A stretch of 64,000 nt of DNA, from contig CAYJGZ010000005.1 in NCBI GenBank assembly GCA_964370045.1, positions 62,001 through 126,000 on the forward strand. Reading direction: 5' to 3'. Below are positions 1-9,659 of this stretch, one piece after another. The notes below the pieces were generated by a model, which was not told where the DNA came from, did no database searches, and worked only from the letters and a program-made list of their open reading frames with translations. Position 1 is the stretch's first letter; every line of letters starts with the position of its first letter. A program made the translations under genes and the position numbers. The stretch comes from JAAYCI01 sp964370045. Lineage in GTDB: Bacteria; Bacillota; Clostridia; Oscillospirales; Ruminococcaceae.

Positions 1-252
1 GAATCAGAGCAATCTGCTTTATCGGCAGTTTTAACAAACAGTTAGCTCTTTTTACAAGCTGTGTGTACCCTAATATTTCTTTTTATATGTCGCATTATTC
101 ACACTATAATCTTTACTATTTTTTATTATTTGTTATTTCATCAGTATTTTGCACCATATTTCACAGAGCATCCATTTTGTGCATCCTGCAATATTTTTTA
201 TTTTCTAAGTATTTTATTCGTTTTTTCTTCCTTTTATTTGCATAAATTATAC
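1..252. other. AT-rich intergenic stretch, no gene seen
   Basis: Very AT-rich sequence. The short open frames here begin with hydrophobic low-complexity runs and have no ribosome binding site. I see no RNA gene. It lies downstream of the citrate synthase terminator. Confidence 0.5.
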
Positions 253-290
253 ACAAAAACCTTCGGCGCACATTCACCGAAGGTTTTTGT
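253..290 (-). terminator. Terminator after citrate synthase
   Basis: Perfect 14-bp arms (ACAAAAACCTTCGG and its complement) enclose a 10-nt loop. The arm ends give a U-rich tail on either strand, so it can stop transcription both ways. It lies 19 nt beyond the citrate synthase stop codon. Confidence 0.85.
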
Positions 291-308
291 ATTCATTATA
301 AGTTACTC

Positions 309-1679
309 TTATGCCTTGCGCTCATTCAGCGGAATGTACGCCCTGCGCTTTGATACACTCTTGTACGCAGGACGTATTATTTTGCTGTTCCCGGCAAGCT
401 CCTCTATGCGGTGTGCGCTCCATCCTGCTATGCGAGAAATCGCAAAGATAGGTGTGTACAGCTCCTTGGGCAGAGCCAGCATGTCATACACAAAGCCGCT
501 ATAAAAATCAATGTTAGCAGACACACCCTTGTACATTTTACGTTCTTTCGCAATAATTTCAGGCGCAAGGCGAGCAACGGCGGCATACACCTCGTACTCG
601 TCTTGCCTTCCTTTTTCCTTGCTCAGCTGCTGCACAAAGCTTTCAAACACCCTCGCACGTGGGTCAGACAACGAGTAAACCGCATGTCCCACACCGTAAA
701 TCAGGCCGCTTTTGTCAAACGCCTGCTTGTGCAATAGCTTTTTGAGATAATCCGCAACCTGTCCGTCATCGGTGGGATTTTTGACATTTTGCTGTAAATC
801 TTCCATCATGTTGCACACACGAATATTCGCACCACCGTGCTTTGGCCCCTTTAAGCTACCCAGCGCCGCCGCTATGGCGCTGTAAGTATCCGTACCAGAA
901 GAGGAAACCACATGCGCCGTGAAGGAAGAGTTGTTTCCGCCGCCATGCTCCGCATGTAGCACCATCGAAAGGTCCAGTATTTGCGCTTCAAGGCTCGTGT
1001 ACTGCTGGTCTGGCCGCAAAATATGCAAAAGATTTTCCGCCATGGAAAGTTTCGCATCCGGCTGGTGGATAATCAGGCTCATGTCCTTTTCGTAGTAGCT
1101 GTGTGTCTGGTAGCCGTACACAGCAAGTAGCGGAAACTGCGCAATTAGCTGTAAACACTGCCGCAAAACATTCGGAATAGCCGTATCATCGGGATTTTCA
1201 TCATAATGATACAGTGTCAGCACACTGCGTGCCAGCGTGTTCATCATATCCTTGCTGGGCGCTTTCATAATTATGTCACGGGTGAATTTCGGAGGCAAGC
1301 TCATAAATCCACGCAAAAGCGCTGTAAATTCCTTCAGTTGCTGCTCGTTCGGCATCTCACCAAAGAGCAACAGATACACCGTCTCCTCGTACCCAAACCT
1401 ATCTTCCTTCAAAAATCCCGCCACAATTTCCTCAACGTCAATTCCTTGGTAGTACAGCTTTCCATCCATGGGAACCTCGACGCCGTCTACCATCTTTTTC
1501 GCCGTCACCTCGGAGGTGGTGGTGAGCCCCGCCCGCACACCGTTTCCGTTCAAGTCGCGAAGCCCGCGAAACACCTTGTACTCCGTGTAAAGCTCACTCG
1601 GTATCACCTGAGCTATACACTTCCTTGCCAAATCTTCTATTTGGCGTTCTATCGCAGAATAATTCTTCTCACCAGCCAC
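309..1679 (-). CDS. gltA: Citrate synthase
   Basis: Condenses acetyl-CoA and oxaloacetate to citrate in the cytoplasm, feeding 2-oxoglutarate and glutamate synthesis in an anaerobe. The family signatures are clear: a HAEHGGGNNSS segment near residue 241, KGPKHGGAN near 277 and GVGHAVYSLSDPR near 328, which hold the conserved His residues. I place the start at the GTG at 1679 (456 aa) because AAAGGGTGG lies just upstream. An upstream ATG at 1733 in the same frame would add 18 residues without a good ribosome site. The gene stands alone, with its own terminator. 2-methylcitrate synthase activity cannot be excluded from sequence alone. Confidence 0.93.
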   Translation of the reverse strand: MAGEKNYSAIERQIEDLARKCIAQVIPSELYTEYKVFRGLRDLNGNGVRAGLTTTSEVTAKKMVDGVEVPMDGKLYYQGIDVEEIVAGFLKEDRFGYEETVYLLLFGEMPNEQQLKEFTALLRGFMSLPPKFTRDIIMKAPSKDMMNTLARSVLTLYHYDENPDDTAIPNVLRQCLQLIAQFPLLAVYGYQTHSYYEKDMSLIIHQPDAKLSMAENLLHILRPDQQYTSLEAQILDLSMVLHAEHGGGNNSSFTAHVVSSSGTDTYSAIAAALGSLKGPKHGGANIRVCNMMEDLQQNVKNPTDDGQVADYLKKLLHKQAFDKSGLIYGVGHAVYSLSDPRARVFESFVQQLSKEKGRQDEYEVYAAVARLAPEIIAKERKMYKGVSANIDFYSGFVYDMLALPKELYTPIFAISRIAGWSAHRIEELAGNSKIIRPAYKSVSKRRAYIPLNERKA

Positions 1680-2013
1680 GATTCCACCCTTTCTCTTTCC
1701 AAATTCTACTATTTGACGAATATTTATATGCAACCCATATACGCCTGTCCCCGCAAAAATCTCTGTAATTACACAAAAAGTTTGTATGGTAGCACAAAAA
1801 GCGCAAAGAACCCTTTGCGTACAAAAAACACAACTATTGCTTTCCGATATTCCATTTTTATGTCATTTCAGCGCATATACATCAAAAGACACTGCCATAC
1901 CCACAAAACAAAGCAACATTAACCATGTGTATATAGTAGCGCAAATTTGGCACGAAAACAAGCCAAATTTGCGCTATGCTACATTGAGATATATTTTACA
2001 AACTTATATTTGT

Positions 2014-2853
2014 CTACTTATTTTTTGTTTTGTACTGCTGTGGCGATATTCCAAACTCTTTTACAAATGCACGATAAAATCCGGCATAATCACCAAAACC
2101 ACAGTTTTGGTACGCCTCTTTAACAGGCACCCCGTTCAGCATTGCTTCCCTGCCAATTTGTAGACGGCGCAAAAGTACATAGTGGTAAAGTGACGTTCCT
2201 ATTTGCTTTTTGAAGCTATGCGCAAGGTGAGACGAGCTGTAGCCAAACTTTTCCGCCAGCTCGTCTACCACAAGACTGCCAGTGCAATTTTGGTGAATAT
2301 GCGTAAGCACCGGCGAAAGCCGGCTGTCTACACCGGGCAAAAGCACCGCCTCTCCAAGCTTTTGAACAGTGCGATTTATCCGGGCGCAAAGCATCGCCAA
2401 CATCGCTTTAGTTGACAGCTCAGCGTTAATTTTTTCAGATGCACACTCCTGTGCCAACTCAGCAAACTGCTCGCTCACGTTCTCAAAAATTTCCTTTGGC
2501 AGTCGCAACAAATAGCGCCCCGTCATCTCCGCAAGGCGAAAAGCAAAGTCCGCCTCATCATCCTGAAGTTTCAAAAATGTCATGTATCGGCGGCTCGTCC
2601 ACACGCCGTACCGCCCAAAAGGACAGCCCCGCTGCTTCAAAGTAGCACCCACCATCACGCCTACCGGTACAATTAGTATGTCTCCGGCGAGCAATTTATA
2701 GTACTGGTCTTCAATCCAGTACTCGGCACCGCCCTGCGTCACGCATATCATCTCGTACACTTCACGTGCAACACTGGGTATTTGCCCCGCGGCATCATCA
2801 CGTGTTGTGCCCGCCTCATAATCTTCACCACGCACCAACATAGCTGTTGCCAT
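2014..2853 (-). CDS. AraC family transcriptional regulator
   Basis: A 279-residue one-component regulator. The N-terminal half reads as a cupin-like sensor domain. The last 100 residues hold the paired helix-turn-helix of AraC/XylS proteins, with FGYSSSHLAHSFKKQIG as the first recognition unit and CGFGDYAGFYRAFVKEFG followed by ISPQQY as the second. AGGAGG lies 7 nt before the ATG. The neighbours are single genes and no obvious target operon adjoins it, so the ligand and regulon are unknown. Sugar- or stress-responsive control is typical of the family. Confidence 0.9.
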   Translation of the reverse strand: MATAMLVRGEDYEAGTTRDDAAGQIPSVAREVYEMICVTQGGAEYWIEDQYYKLLAGDILIVPVGVMVGATLKQRGCPFGRYGVWTSRRYMTFLKLQDDEADFAFRLAEMTGRYLLRLPKEIFENVSEQFAELAQECASEKINAELSTKAMLAMLCARINRTVQKLGEAVLLPGVDSRLSPVLTHIHQNCTGSLVVDELAEKFGYSSSHLAHSFKKQIGTSLYHYVLLRRLQIGREAMLNGVPVKEAYQNCGFGDYAGFYRAFVKEFGISPQQYKTKNK

Positions 2854-3099
2854 TTCACATCTCCTCCTTGTACAAGTTCAGCATCATATCTTGCTCATCA
2901 TGATTATAACGCCATTTTGTGAAAATTGCAACATTTCTTTTTTTTTCAACTTTACTCACTGCTGTATTAACATACTTTGCGCCTGAATTCACTATTATTT
3001 GTCAAAACCACTACTGCAATTTCACTATCAAGCTATCGCCACCCCTGTAATAACACACAGCGCAAAATTGCATATCCATGCTTGACGTCAAAAATCGCC

Positions 3100-3669
3100 T
3101 TAATCTCTCAACAACTTGCGCCTTAACTTATAGTCCGGCATAAGCTTTGCCATTTCCGCATGAAACGGCGGCTGATGATTCGGATGCAAAAAGTGGACGT
3201 ATTCGTGCAGTACCACATACTCTTGCGCCTCTTTTGGCTTTTCTGCAAGGCGCATATTAAGCGTAATTGTGTGATTTTTTATGTTGCAAACGCCCCAACG
3301 TGTCTTCATATCACGCACTTTTATTTGCGGCTTTCTTCCTCTTAATATTTCCTCAAATATCGGCCATATCATGTCGCTAATAGCTATAAATCTTTCAAGG
3401 CACTCTTCCTTTGTATATTCAAGTGGCATTTGCGGTAATTTATTCAGCTGTATTCGCCTATTTTTTTGTATCCACGCCTCTTTACTTTGCAAAAAATTCT
3501 CTATTTCAGCCTTTGTCGTACGCATGGGAACACTGAGTGTTACCGCACCCCCCTCCCCTATGCGAAGATTTATGTTGCGTATTTTTTTTCGCCACAGGCT
3601 ATACTTTATCACTTCACCCAAAAGTACAATTTCTTCTGTTGTGCTTTTGCCTACATTTTTGCTTGCCAT
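3100..3669 (-). CDS. YgjP-like (DUF45) metal-dependent hydrolase
   Basis: A 189-residue protein of the YgjP/DUF45 metallopeptidase group. It has the zinc motif HEYVHFLHPNH (HExxH plus a downstream His and HAEM) and the preceding KTRWGVCN segment characteristic of this family. The N-terminal part carries the usual LRIGEGG beta-rich region. These proteins are common stand-alone genes in Clostridia and their substrate is unknown. The ATG is supported by its position, although the upstream GGTGAGTGGGG is an irregular ribosome site. No operon partner is evident. Confidence 0.88.
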   Translation of the reverse strand: MASKNVGKSTTEEIVLLGEVIKYSLWRKKIRNINLRIGEGGAVTLSVPMRTTKAEIENFLQSKEAWIQKNRRIQLNKLPQMPLEYTKEECLERFIAISDMIWPIFEEILRGRKPQIKVRDMKTRWGVCNIKNHTITLNMRLAEKPKEAQEYVVLHEYVHFLHPNHQPPFHAEMAKLMPDYKLRRKLLRD

Positions 3670-3748
3670 TCCCCACTCACCTCACCGCAAAAAGTTGGGC
3701 CGTTGTAAAGCAATACGCCTTACAACAGCCCTTCTTTTATACTCTCAG

Positions 3749-3862
3749 CTACACAACTTCCTCATAGCTCTCCATGCCAGCTGCACCACATACCGGACAC
3801 GGATCGGGAGGAGTATCTCCCTCAAACTCAGCACCACAAACGATACAACGCCACTTTTTCAT
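3749..3862 (-). CDS. Rubredoxin-like zinc/iron ribbon protein (37 aa)
   Basis: A tiny gene translating from ATG at 3862 to MKKWRCIVCGAEFEGD followed by PPDPCPVCGA. It has two CxxC knuckles (residues 6/9 and 22/25), as in rubredoxin-like domains that bind one Fe or Zn. GGAGG lies 10 nt before the ATG. It follows the flavodiiron protein gene in the same direction after 78 nt. Rubredoxins are the usual electron donors to flavodiiron oxygen or NO reductases, so the pairing suggests it is the donor or an accessory. At 37 aa it is shorter than a classical rubredoxin (about 52 aa), closer to the truncated rubredoxin-like domain of rubrerythrins. Confidence 0.85.
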   Translation of the reverse strand: MKKWRCIVCGAEFEGDTPPDPCPVCGAAGMESYEEVV

Positions 3863-3940
3863 AATACTACCTCCTGTACATCTTCATTTATTACACTCCG
3901 CCATCATGCTCATACATCCAGCATTTTGTACGGTTGTGCG

Positions 3941-5155
3941 CTATTTATCCTCACACGTTCCCATCATTTCTTTTGCAAAGTCCTCACCAAACTTTTGCGC
4001 TTGAGCCAGCTGGTCCTCGGTGGGCTTCAGGCGAACACGCATTCCCGGAAGCGGCAGATTGAAACGCAAATCCTGCAAGCGTGTGGTGATGTTATGCACA
4101 GCCTCACCGCTCCACCCGTAACTGCCGAACGCCGCTGCAAATTTGCCACGATGCACAACCGGATTCAGCCCAATCATCACCTCATAAATCGGGGGTAGTG
4201 CATCGCCCACAAGCGTGGGACTCCCCAATAAAAACCCGTCCGAACGTAAAATTGCCGTCCTCGCTTCGTCCATAGAGTCGGTCACAAGGTCGTACATCAG
4301 CACTTCCTCGATTCCGCCCTCTTTTAGCCCCTTTTCAATTTCACGTGCAAGCGCTGCTGTGTATCCATATGCCGAAACATAAACAATCGTCACCTGCTTT
4401 GCGCACGTCTGCACCGGCTTTGACCAATTTTCATACATCTCTATGTACTTTGGAATATCCGAGCGCAATACAGGGCCGTGGCCGTTGCCGATAAATTCAA
4501 TGGGCAGGCTCTTTATTTTAGCAAGTGCTTTATCAAGGTGCGGATGCACATATGGCCCTAAAATATTGTCAAAGTAATATTTGTACGCCGGCAAAAAGTC
4601 TGAGCCCATGTCCATCTTGTCGTTGAAAACGTTATCATCCGCATAATGACACCCAAAAACATCGCAGCTAAACAGTGCCTTTATTTCCGGAACATACGTA
4701 AACATCGTATCCGGCCAGTGCAGCATTGGCATATACATGAACTGTAATGTCATGCCTCCTATGTCAATACTGTCGCCATCTGCCATTGCCTTATGCGGGA
4801 ACGGCTCATTTATAATTTCCTTCAAAAATGTTATTGCGGTACCACTCGCCAAAACCACTGCTTTTGTCGCTCGCTTGAGAACACGCTGAAGGCACCCGCT
4901 GTGGTCCGGTTCTGTGTGGCTACACACGATGTAGTCAATATCCTCAAGTGGACAAATTTCTTCTATGTTCTTAAAATACTCCTCGCAAAATTTGTCCTTA
5001 GATGTTTCCACCAGCACAGTCTTTTCGCTGCCTCGTATTATGTAGGAATTATATGTCGTTCCATACTCTGTTTGCATTACTATATCGAACACACGTATTT
5101 TTTTATCCAATACACCTACATAATATACATTATCAATAGCCTTTAGCGCACCCAC
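3941..5155 (-). CDS. fprA: Flavodiiron protein (A-type flavoprotein)
   Basis: Reduces O2 (or NO) to water using electrons from rubredoxin or F420/NADH systems, protecting oxygen-sensitive enzymes. The N-terminal metallo-beta-lactamase-like domain carries the diiron ligands HTEPDHSG, then HWPDTMF and the CDVFGCHY Asp/His region. The C-terminal flavodoxin domain begins at VTIVYVSAYGYTAALA, with the FMN loop. Two GTG starts are possible. The one at 5164 has its ribosome site (GGAAGG) almost abutting. The one at 5155 leaves 11 nt and gives the family-typical N-terminus (404 aa), so I use it. A promoter and an operator-like palindrome lie upstream, and the rubredoxin-like gene follows. Confidence 0.92.
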   Translation of the reverse strand: MGALKAIDNVYYVGVLDKKIRVFDIVMQTEYGTTYNSYIIRGSEKTVLVETSKDKFCEEYFKNIEEICPLEDIDYIVCSHTEPDHSGCLQRVLKRATKAVVLASGTAITFLKEIINEPFPHKAMADGDSIDIGGMTLQFMYMPMLHWPDTMFTYVPEIKALFSCDVFGCHYADDNVFNDKMDMGSDFLPAYKYYFDNILGPYVHPHLDKALAKIKSLPIEFIGNGHGPVLRSDIPKYIEMYENWSKPVQTCAKQVTIVYVSAYGYTAALAREIEKGLKEGGIEEVLMYDLVTDSMDEARTAILRSDGFLLGSPTLVGDALPPIYEVMIGLNPVVHRGKFAAAFGSYGWSGEAVHNITTRLQDLRFNLPLPGMRVRLKPTEDQLAQAQKFGEDFAKEMMGTCEDK

Positions 5156-5305
5156 ATCATCCACATCCTTCCACTAATTTTCCCAAAGTAATCGTCTTAA
5201 AAGCATTAAATTCGCCATATTTTCGGATACAACACGCTGCGTGATTTGCAATATCCACACTTACTTAAGCCAAATATTCACAGCTAATCTTTCTCCGAAA
5301 GCCTT

Positions 5306-5328
5306 AATTATACTTTTTTAGTATAGTT
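5306..5328. promoter_or_regulatory. Operator-like palindrome before fprA
   Basis: Arms AATTATAC and GTATAGTT (7 of 8 bases pair) flank a 7-nt T-rich spacer just downstream of the predicted -10. The position fits a repressor site controlling the flavodiiron gene. The regulator is unknown. Confidence 0.4.
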
Positions 5329-5337
5329 TACCTCTAC

Positions 5338-5366
5338 AGTATATCGCACTTTTTGCAAAAGCGCAA
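5338..5366 (-). promoter_or_regulatory. Predicted sigma-A promoter of fprA
   Basis: On the minus strand TTGCGC and TATACT are separated by 17 nt, about 180 nt before the fprA start. Confidence 0.5.
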
Positions 5367-5444
5367 GATAAAGTTTCAATTTAGTGAAAGTTTGTAAAAA
5401 CATGTACCGTTAATATAATTTAATAATTTTCATTTTAGGAAGTT

Positions 5445-6020
5445 TTATCCATTTTTCAAAAGGCGCTCTCTACACATTTCTGTCAAAGCAATTCCCCACG
5501 CCAAGCATATCACCAGTGCCACACAAAAAATGGTGAAGAGTGTCTCTATAATTGCAGGTTTTGCCACCGGCCACAGCAATGCCGCAAAATACAAGCACCC
5601 GCATCCCAGTGCACACACCAAAAAAATCGCAAGGTACACCCTGCGACCCACTTCGCCCACTACAGCTTTCAATGTCGAAGCAAGTCCGCAAAATAGTACT
5701 ATATACAGCACCAATTCCAAAATACCACGTATCAACATCACAAAAAAGAGCATTGTCCCGTATACAAACAGTTGCGCCAATGCCACCACTGTAAGTATTC
5801 CGGCAATGACATCCCCACCTGCAAAGCGATGTTGTATTTTTTTCAAGGCACGTAGCGCATTAAAAACGAGCAAATAACCCACCGCATCTATCAGCAAGTC
5901 TACTCCATTGAACAACAGCCCAAAATATGCAAAGCCAAGCCCCACACACATCATGCCAAGCGCAATGCTCTGAACACGCAGAACTTCGCTATTTAATTCA
6001 ACATTTATCTGATGTGTCAT
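5445..6020 (-). CDS. Polytopic membrane protein, unknown function
   Basis: About 191 residues with five or six hydrophobic segments, beginning around SIALGMMCVGLGFAYFGLL and ending with a short basic tail (CRERLLKNG). No conserved motif is recognised. I choose the ATG at 6020 because GGAG lies 8 nt upstream; the GTG at 6029 overlaps that site. It lies in a head-to-tail run with the helicase upstream (40 nt gap), so it may be cotranscribed with it. A small integral membrane protein of a YesK/DUF-type family is possible, but I cannot name it. Confidence 0.7.
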   Translation of the reverse strand: MTHQINVELNSEVLRVQSIALGMMCVGLGFAYFGLLFNGVDLLIDAVGYLLVFNALRALKKIQHRFAGGDVIAGILTVVALAQLFVYGTMLFFVMLIRGILELVLYIVLFCGLASTLKAVVGEVGRRVYLAIFLVCALGCGCLYFAALLWPVAKPAIIETLFTIFCVALVICLAWGIALTEMCRERLLKNG

Positions 6021-6070
6021 TTTTCGCACTCCATCGACTATAAAAAGCTCCCATTAGACAGACTCACCAC

Positions 6071-7813
6071 TTAGTGGTCTTTTAGATAGTCCTCAAAGTT
6101 TGCGTACTTTGCCTCCGTGTTGCTCTTTTGCTTTACTCCGCTTATCAGCTTGAGGGACTTATCCTCCGCAAGCTCCTCCTCCGTAAAGTCAAAAACTCCT
6201 CGCTCATTTTTAGGAATGCTTACAGCTTTTCCCGCAGGATGTGTTGGCAAAGCTTGTGGTTTTACGCTTTTTTTGCGCCTGCTGTTTCTCCCCGCCTCAC
6301 TTTCAGGCTCTGATGCTCTTTGTATAGGCTCTACATCACTGCGCATTTTGCTTTTTCCCGCTTCATCCCCCCACGAAAATCGCTTTGTTACGACATTTTG
6401 TGCACCTACACCGCTCTCTGCATTTCCCCTTGGCGGCTTTTTTCCCTGTTTTGGCGGCGCTTGAAACTGCTTGCCTTTGGAGTGCTTTGCACTTTTATAT
6501 CGCTCACCTATCTCATCGCCTTGCGACTTGCCTTTGCTTATTGGCTTTTCCTCTCTCACTGCCGCACCATCTTGTTTTCCTGTAATTTTCTCTTTTTTCT
6601 GCATTTTAGTATTTTTTTCCTCTTTATTTTTGTTTTTATTATGTTTTTTCTGCACATTTTCTGCAATTTCAATTTCCTGCATAGGCCACGGGTGATTTTC
6701 CTCGCACTTTATCGAAAATCCTATGAGCTTTTCAATATCCAAAAGATACTCAACCTCTTGAGCATCACAAAAACTCATTGCAATACCCGAATTTCCCGCA
6801 CGACCTGTACGCCCGATGCGGTGCACATATGTCTCCGGCACATTCGGAAGTTCGTAGTTTATCACACATCTAAGCTCGTTAATATCAATGCCACGTGCCG
6901 CAATATCTGTGGCAACGAGCACTTTCACATCACCATCCTTGAAGCGTTTTAGTGCGTTCTGTCGTGAATTTTGGCTTTTATCCCCATGGATTGCCACCGC
7001 TCCTATTCCCCCACGTGACAACTCCTTTACTACCCTGTCAGCCCCATGTTTTGTTCGGGTGAATACCAGCACAGAGCTCTTGACTCGCTCCTTCAGAATT
7101 TTTGCGAGCAGTCGGCGCTTGTTCGCCTTATCCACCTTGTATACACATTGCTCTATACGCTGAACCGTGGTGGATGGCGGAGTGACAAACACACGGGCAG
7201 GCTCCGCCAAAAGCTTGTCTGCCAACGATACAATTTCATCCGGCATCGTCGCAGAAAAAAGCATTGTTTGCCTATTTCGTGGTATAATTTTAATTATTTT
7301 TTGCACATCCTGCACAAATCCCATGTCCAACATACGGTCTGCTTCATCCAACACAAATACACAAAGCGAGCCGAGCTTAATGTAGCCTTGAGCAATCAGG
7401 TCGTTCAGGCGACCCGGGGTTGCCACCAAAATATCCACGCCTTTTCTAAGCTTTGCCACCTGCGGATTTTGCGGAACTCCCCCAAAAATCACCGCACAAC
7501 TAAGCTGCAAATGCTTGCCATATGCCTCAAAACTTTCAAATATTTGCAGGGCAAGCTCCCTTGTCGGCGTGAGCACAAGTGCACGTATGTGCGGCTTTCC
7601 CGAGCGCCGTTCTTTGGTTTCCGACAGGCGTTGCAGTATAGGAAGCGCAAACGCAGCTGTTTTTCCCGTACCCGTCTGTGCGCACCCCAACAAATCCCTG
7701 CCCAAGAGCAATGGCGGAATCGCTTGCTCCTGTATCGGGCTTGGGTTTGTGTAGCCTTGCGTTTCAACAGCGCGCAATAACGGCTCCGACAAATTTAAGT
7801 CGCTAAAATTCAT
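6071..7813 (-). CDS. DEAD-box ATP-dependent RNA helicase with long basic tail
   Basis: A 580-residue RNA helicase of the RhlE/CshA type, acting in RNA unwinding, ribosome assembly or mRNA decay. Visible motifs: AQTGTGKTAA (Walker A), PTRELA, DEADRM (motif II), SATMP (motif III), ARGID and HRIGRTGRAG (motif VI). The core takes the first 370 residues. The last 210 residues are low-complexity and rich in Lys, Glu and Gln (NKNKNKEEK and similar), and probably form a disordered RNA-binding tail. It is transcribed away from a second DEAD-box gene 481 bp off. Confidence 0.95.
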   Translation of the reverse strand: MNFSDLNLSEPLLRAVETQGYTNPSPIQEQAIPPLLLGRDLLGCAQTGTGKTAAFALPILQRLSETKERRSGKPHIRALVLTPTRELALQIFESFEAYGKHLQLSCAVIFGGVPQNPQVAKLRKGVDILVATPGRLNDLIAQGYIKLGSLCVFVLDEADRMLDMGFVQDVQKIIKIIPRNRQTMLFSATMPDEIVSLADKLLAEPARVFVTPPSTTVQRIEQCVYKVDKANKRRLLAKILKERVKSSVLVFTRTKHGADRVVKELSRGGIGAVAIHGDKSQNSRQNALKRFKDGDVKVLVATDIAARGIDINELRCVINYELPNVPETYVHRIGRTGRAGNSGIAMSFCDAQEVEYLLDIEKLIGFSIKCEENHPWPMQEIEIAENVQKKHNKNKNKEEKNTKMQKKEKITGKQDGAAVREEKPISKGKSQGDEIGERYKSAKHSKGKQFQAPPKQGKKPPRGNAESGVGAQNVVTKRFSWGDEAGKSKMRSDVEPIQRASEPESEAGRNSRRKKSVKPQALPTHPAGKAVSIPKNERGVFDFTEEELAEDKSLKLISGVKQKSNTEAKYANFEDYLKDH

Positions 7814-8294
7814 TTATGCGTTACTCCAAAATATTTCATTTTATTTTGCCTTCTTGTCCATCGAAGGAATTCTTCCTATCATCGCTCTCAATTTCAACCC
7901 AAACTCACATTCACTCTACATCCGCATTTAAGGCTCCGTACTAATAAATCAGTCACTTTCTCGCCAAATAAAAAAGAGGCTTTTTTCACAATAAAATCAT
8001 TTTTCACAATTTAATTGTTGTTATTCATGCTTATTTATGGCTTTTACATCTATCAGCAAGCACACTCCACCCATATGCTTTCACACTATCTTCGCCATAC
8101 TCACATTTGCCACTTTGCCCCTCAAAATACATCTTGCTCATATCTTCCAAACCTAAATATCGCACTATACTCCCCTCTAAGTATAGTAAAAAATCGCACA
8201 ATAGTAAAGTTATATCCTCTGCTTTTTCTTGTCTCAAAAAGTTTGCTATGTTACAATGTTACCATACAATGTAAGCAGAGGAGATTAGAAGGCT
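7814..8294. other. Intergenic region between two divergent helicase genes
   Basis: 481 AT-rich bases that must carry two divergent promoters. Apart from the promoter at 8243-8270 I see no gene, hairpin or recognised RNA. Confidence 0.5.
8243..8270 (+). promoter_or_regulatory. Predicted promoter of second DEAD-box gene
   Basis: TTGCTA and TACAAT are separated by 16 nt, ending 24 nt before the start codon. GAGGAG lies in between. Confidence 0.4.
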
Positions 8295-9443
8295 ATGCTG
8301 TACAGCGAAATGGAACTGCCCGTCGAAATTCATCGTGCGGTGGAACGAATGGGATTTTCTACACTCACCGAAATACAAGAAAAGTCTATACCACATATGA
8401 TGCAGGGCAAAGATATTATCGCAAAGGCCCCCACAGGAACAGGAAAAACCTGTGCTTTCGGTATACCTCTTTTGTGCGACCTCAACCGCAACATCGACAA
8501 AGTTCAGTCGCTCATTTTGGCCCCCACTCGTGAATTGGCTCAGCAAATCACTGATGACCTACGCAACCTTTCCCACTTTATGCCTACTGTAAACATCGCA
8601 TGTCTTTATGGCGGGCAAGCAATTCAAAAGCAAATTGACCATCTGAAAAAAAAGCCTCAAATAATCGTTGCCACACCCGGTCGCCTGCTCGACCATATTC
8701 AGCGTCGTACCGTCAATCTCCAGAGCGTCACCCGCATTGTTCTGGATGAGGCAGACGAAATGCTTGACATGGGCTTTTACAAAGATGTGCGCAAAATTTT
8801 AGATTCACTAAAAAACAAAAAGCAACTTGGCATGTTCAGTGCTACCATCAGCCGTGAAGTGATGGACATAGGGTGGCTATATCAACGGGATGCTGTGGAG
8901 ATAACTGTACAGCCTGTGCAGGAGTCCATGCCAAAGATTACCCAGTATTCAATTTTGAGTACTGGCCGTAATAAACTTTCCGACACAGCGTCTATTATAG
9001 TGAATTACGGCTACGAGCGTGCTATGGTTTTTTGTAACACCAAGTATACTACTGCTATGGTTGCAAATCAGCTGGCCCGTCTTAACTTTAATGTGGACTG
9101 CCTGCATGGAGACCTCTCCCAAGCGGAGCGCAACAAAATAATGGGGCGCTTCAAAGATGGCAAATTGCCTCTACTCATAAGCACGGACGTGGCTGCACGT
9201 GGCATTGATGTGGAAAATGTAGATGCTGTAATAAACTACGATTTACCGCAATCTAACGAATATTATACTCACCGAATCGGACGTACCGGGCGTGCCAAAA
9301 GAGAGGGCGTCGCATACATTCTTTACACGCCTGACGAGAAAAAGCAGTTGCGAGACATGCTGCGTCTCACACGCAACACCGCCATAGAGCTACACTTTGA
9401 CCAAGATGGCAAACTTGTTCAAAGCACACACGAAGAATTGTAG
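8295..9443 (+). CDS. Compact DEAD-box RNA helicase
   Basis: A 382-residue helicase consisting only of the two RecA-like domains. Motifs are the Q motif (TEIQEKSIP), APTGTGKTCAFG, PTRELAQQ, DEADEML, SATIS, RGIDVENV and HRIGRTGRAK. It lacks the basic tail of its divergent neighbour, so it may need a partner for RNA targeting or act with a different specificity. The ribosome site GAGGAG sits about 13 nt before the ATG, rather far. A strong terminator follows. Confidence 0.94.
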   Translation: MLYSEMELPVEIHRAVERMGFSTLTEIQEKSIPHMMQGKDIIAKAPTGTGKTCAFGIPLLCDLNRNIDKVQSLILAPTRELAQQITDDLRNLSHFMPTVNIACLYGGQAIQKQIDHLKKKPQIIVATPGRLLDHIQRRTVNLQSVTRIVLDEADEMLDMGFYKDVRKILDSLKNKKQLGMFSATISREVMDIGWLYQRDAVEITVQPVQESMPKITQYSILSTGRNKLSDTASIIVNYGYERAMVFCNTKYTTAMVANQLARLNFNVDCLHGDLSQAERNKIMGRFKDGKLPLLISTDVAARGIDVENVDAVINYDLPQSNEYYTHRIGRTGRAKREGVAYILYTPDEKKQLRDMLRLTRNTAIELHFDQDGKLVQSTHEEL

Positions 9444-9484
9444 CACACAATTATTTCTTCCACCTTACAAAACAGTTCCTTAAA

Positions 9485-9530
9485 ACAAGCTCCCCAAAAG
9501 GCTCATCATCCGGCCTTTTAGGGAGCTTGT
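9485..9530 (+). terminator. Terminator after compact helicase
   Basis: Long stem with outer arms ACAAGCTCCC / GGGAGCTTGT extended by AAAAGGC / GGCCTTTT, followed by TCTTTTG. It lies 42 nt after the stop codon. Confidence 0.85.
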
Positions 9531-9659
9531 TCTTTTGCCTTCAAGGCCTTTTTTCGCGTAATACTAACCCACTCTATTACCTTTACAGGTCAAACTACTT
9601 GAATCAACTCTATCCTGCTACTTCCTAAATAATTTCATAGCACACTGCATTTTTTTGCT

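Noticed and set aside
8031..8237. 68-codon minus-strand frame between the helicases
   Set aside because: Would need a TTG start without a ribosome site; it occupies the divergent promoter region.
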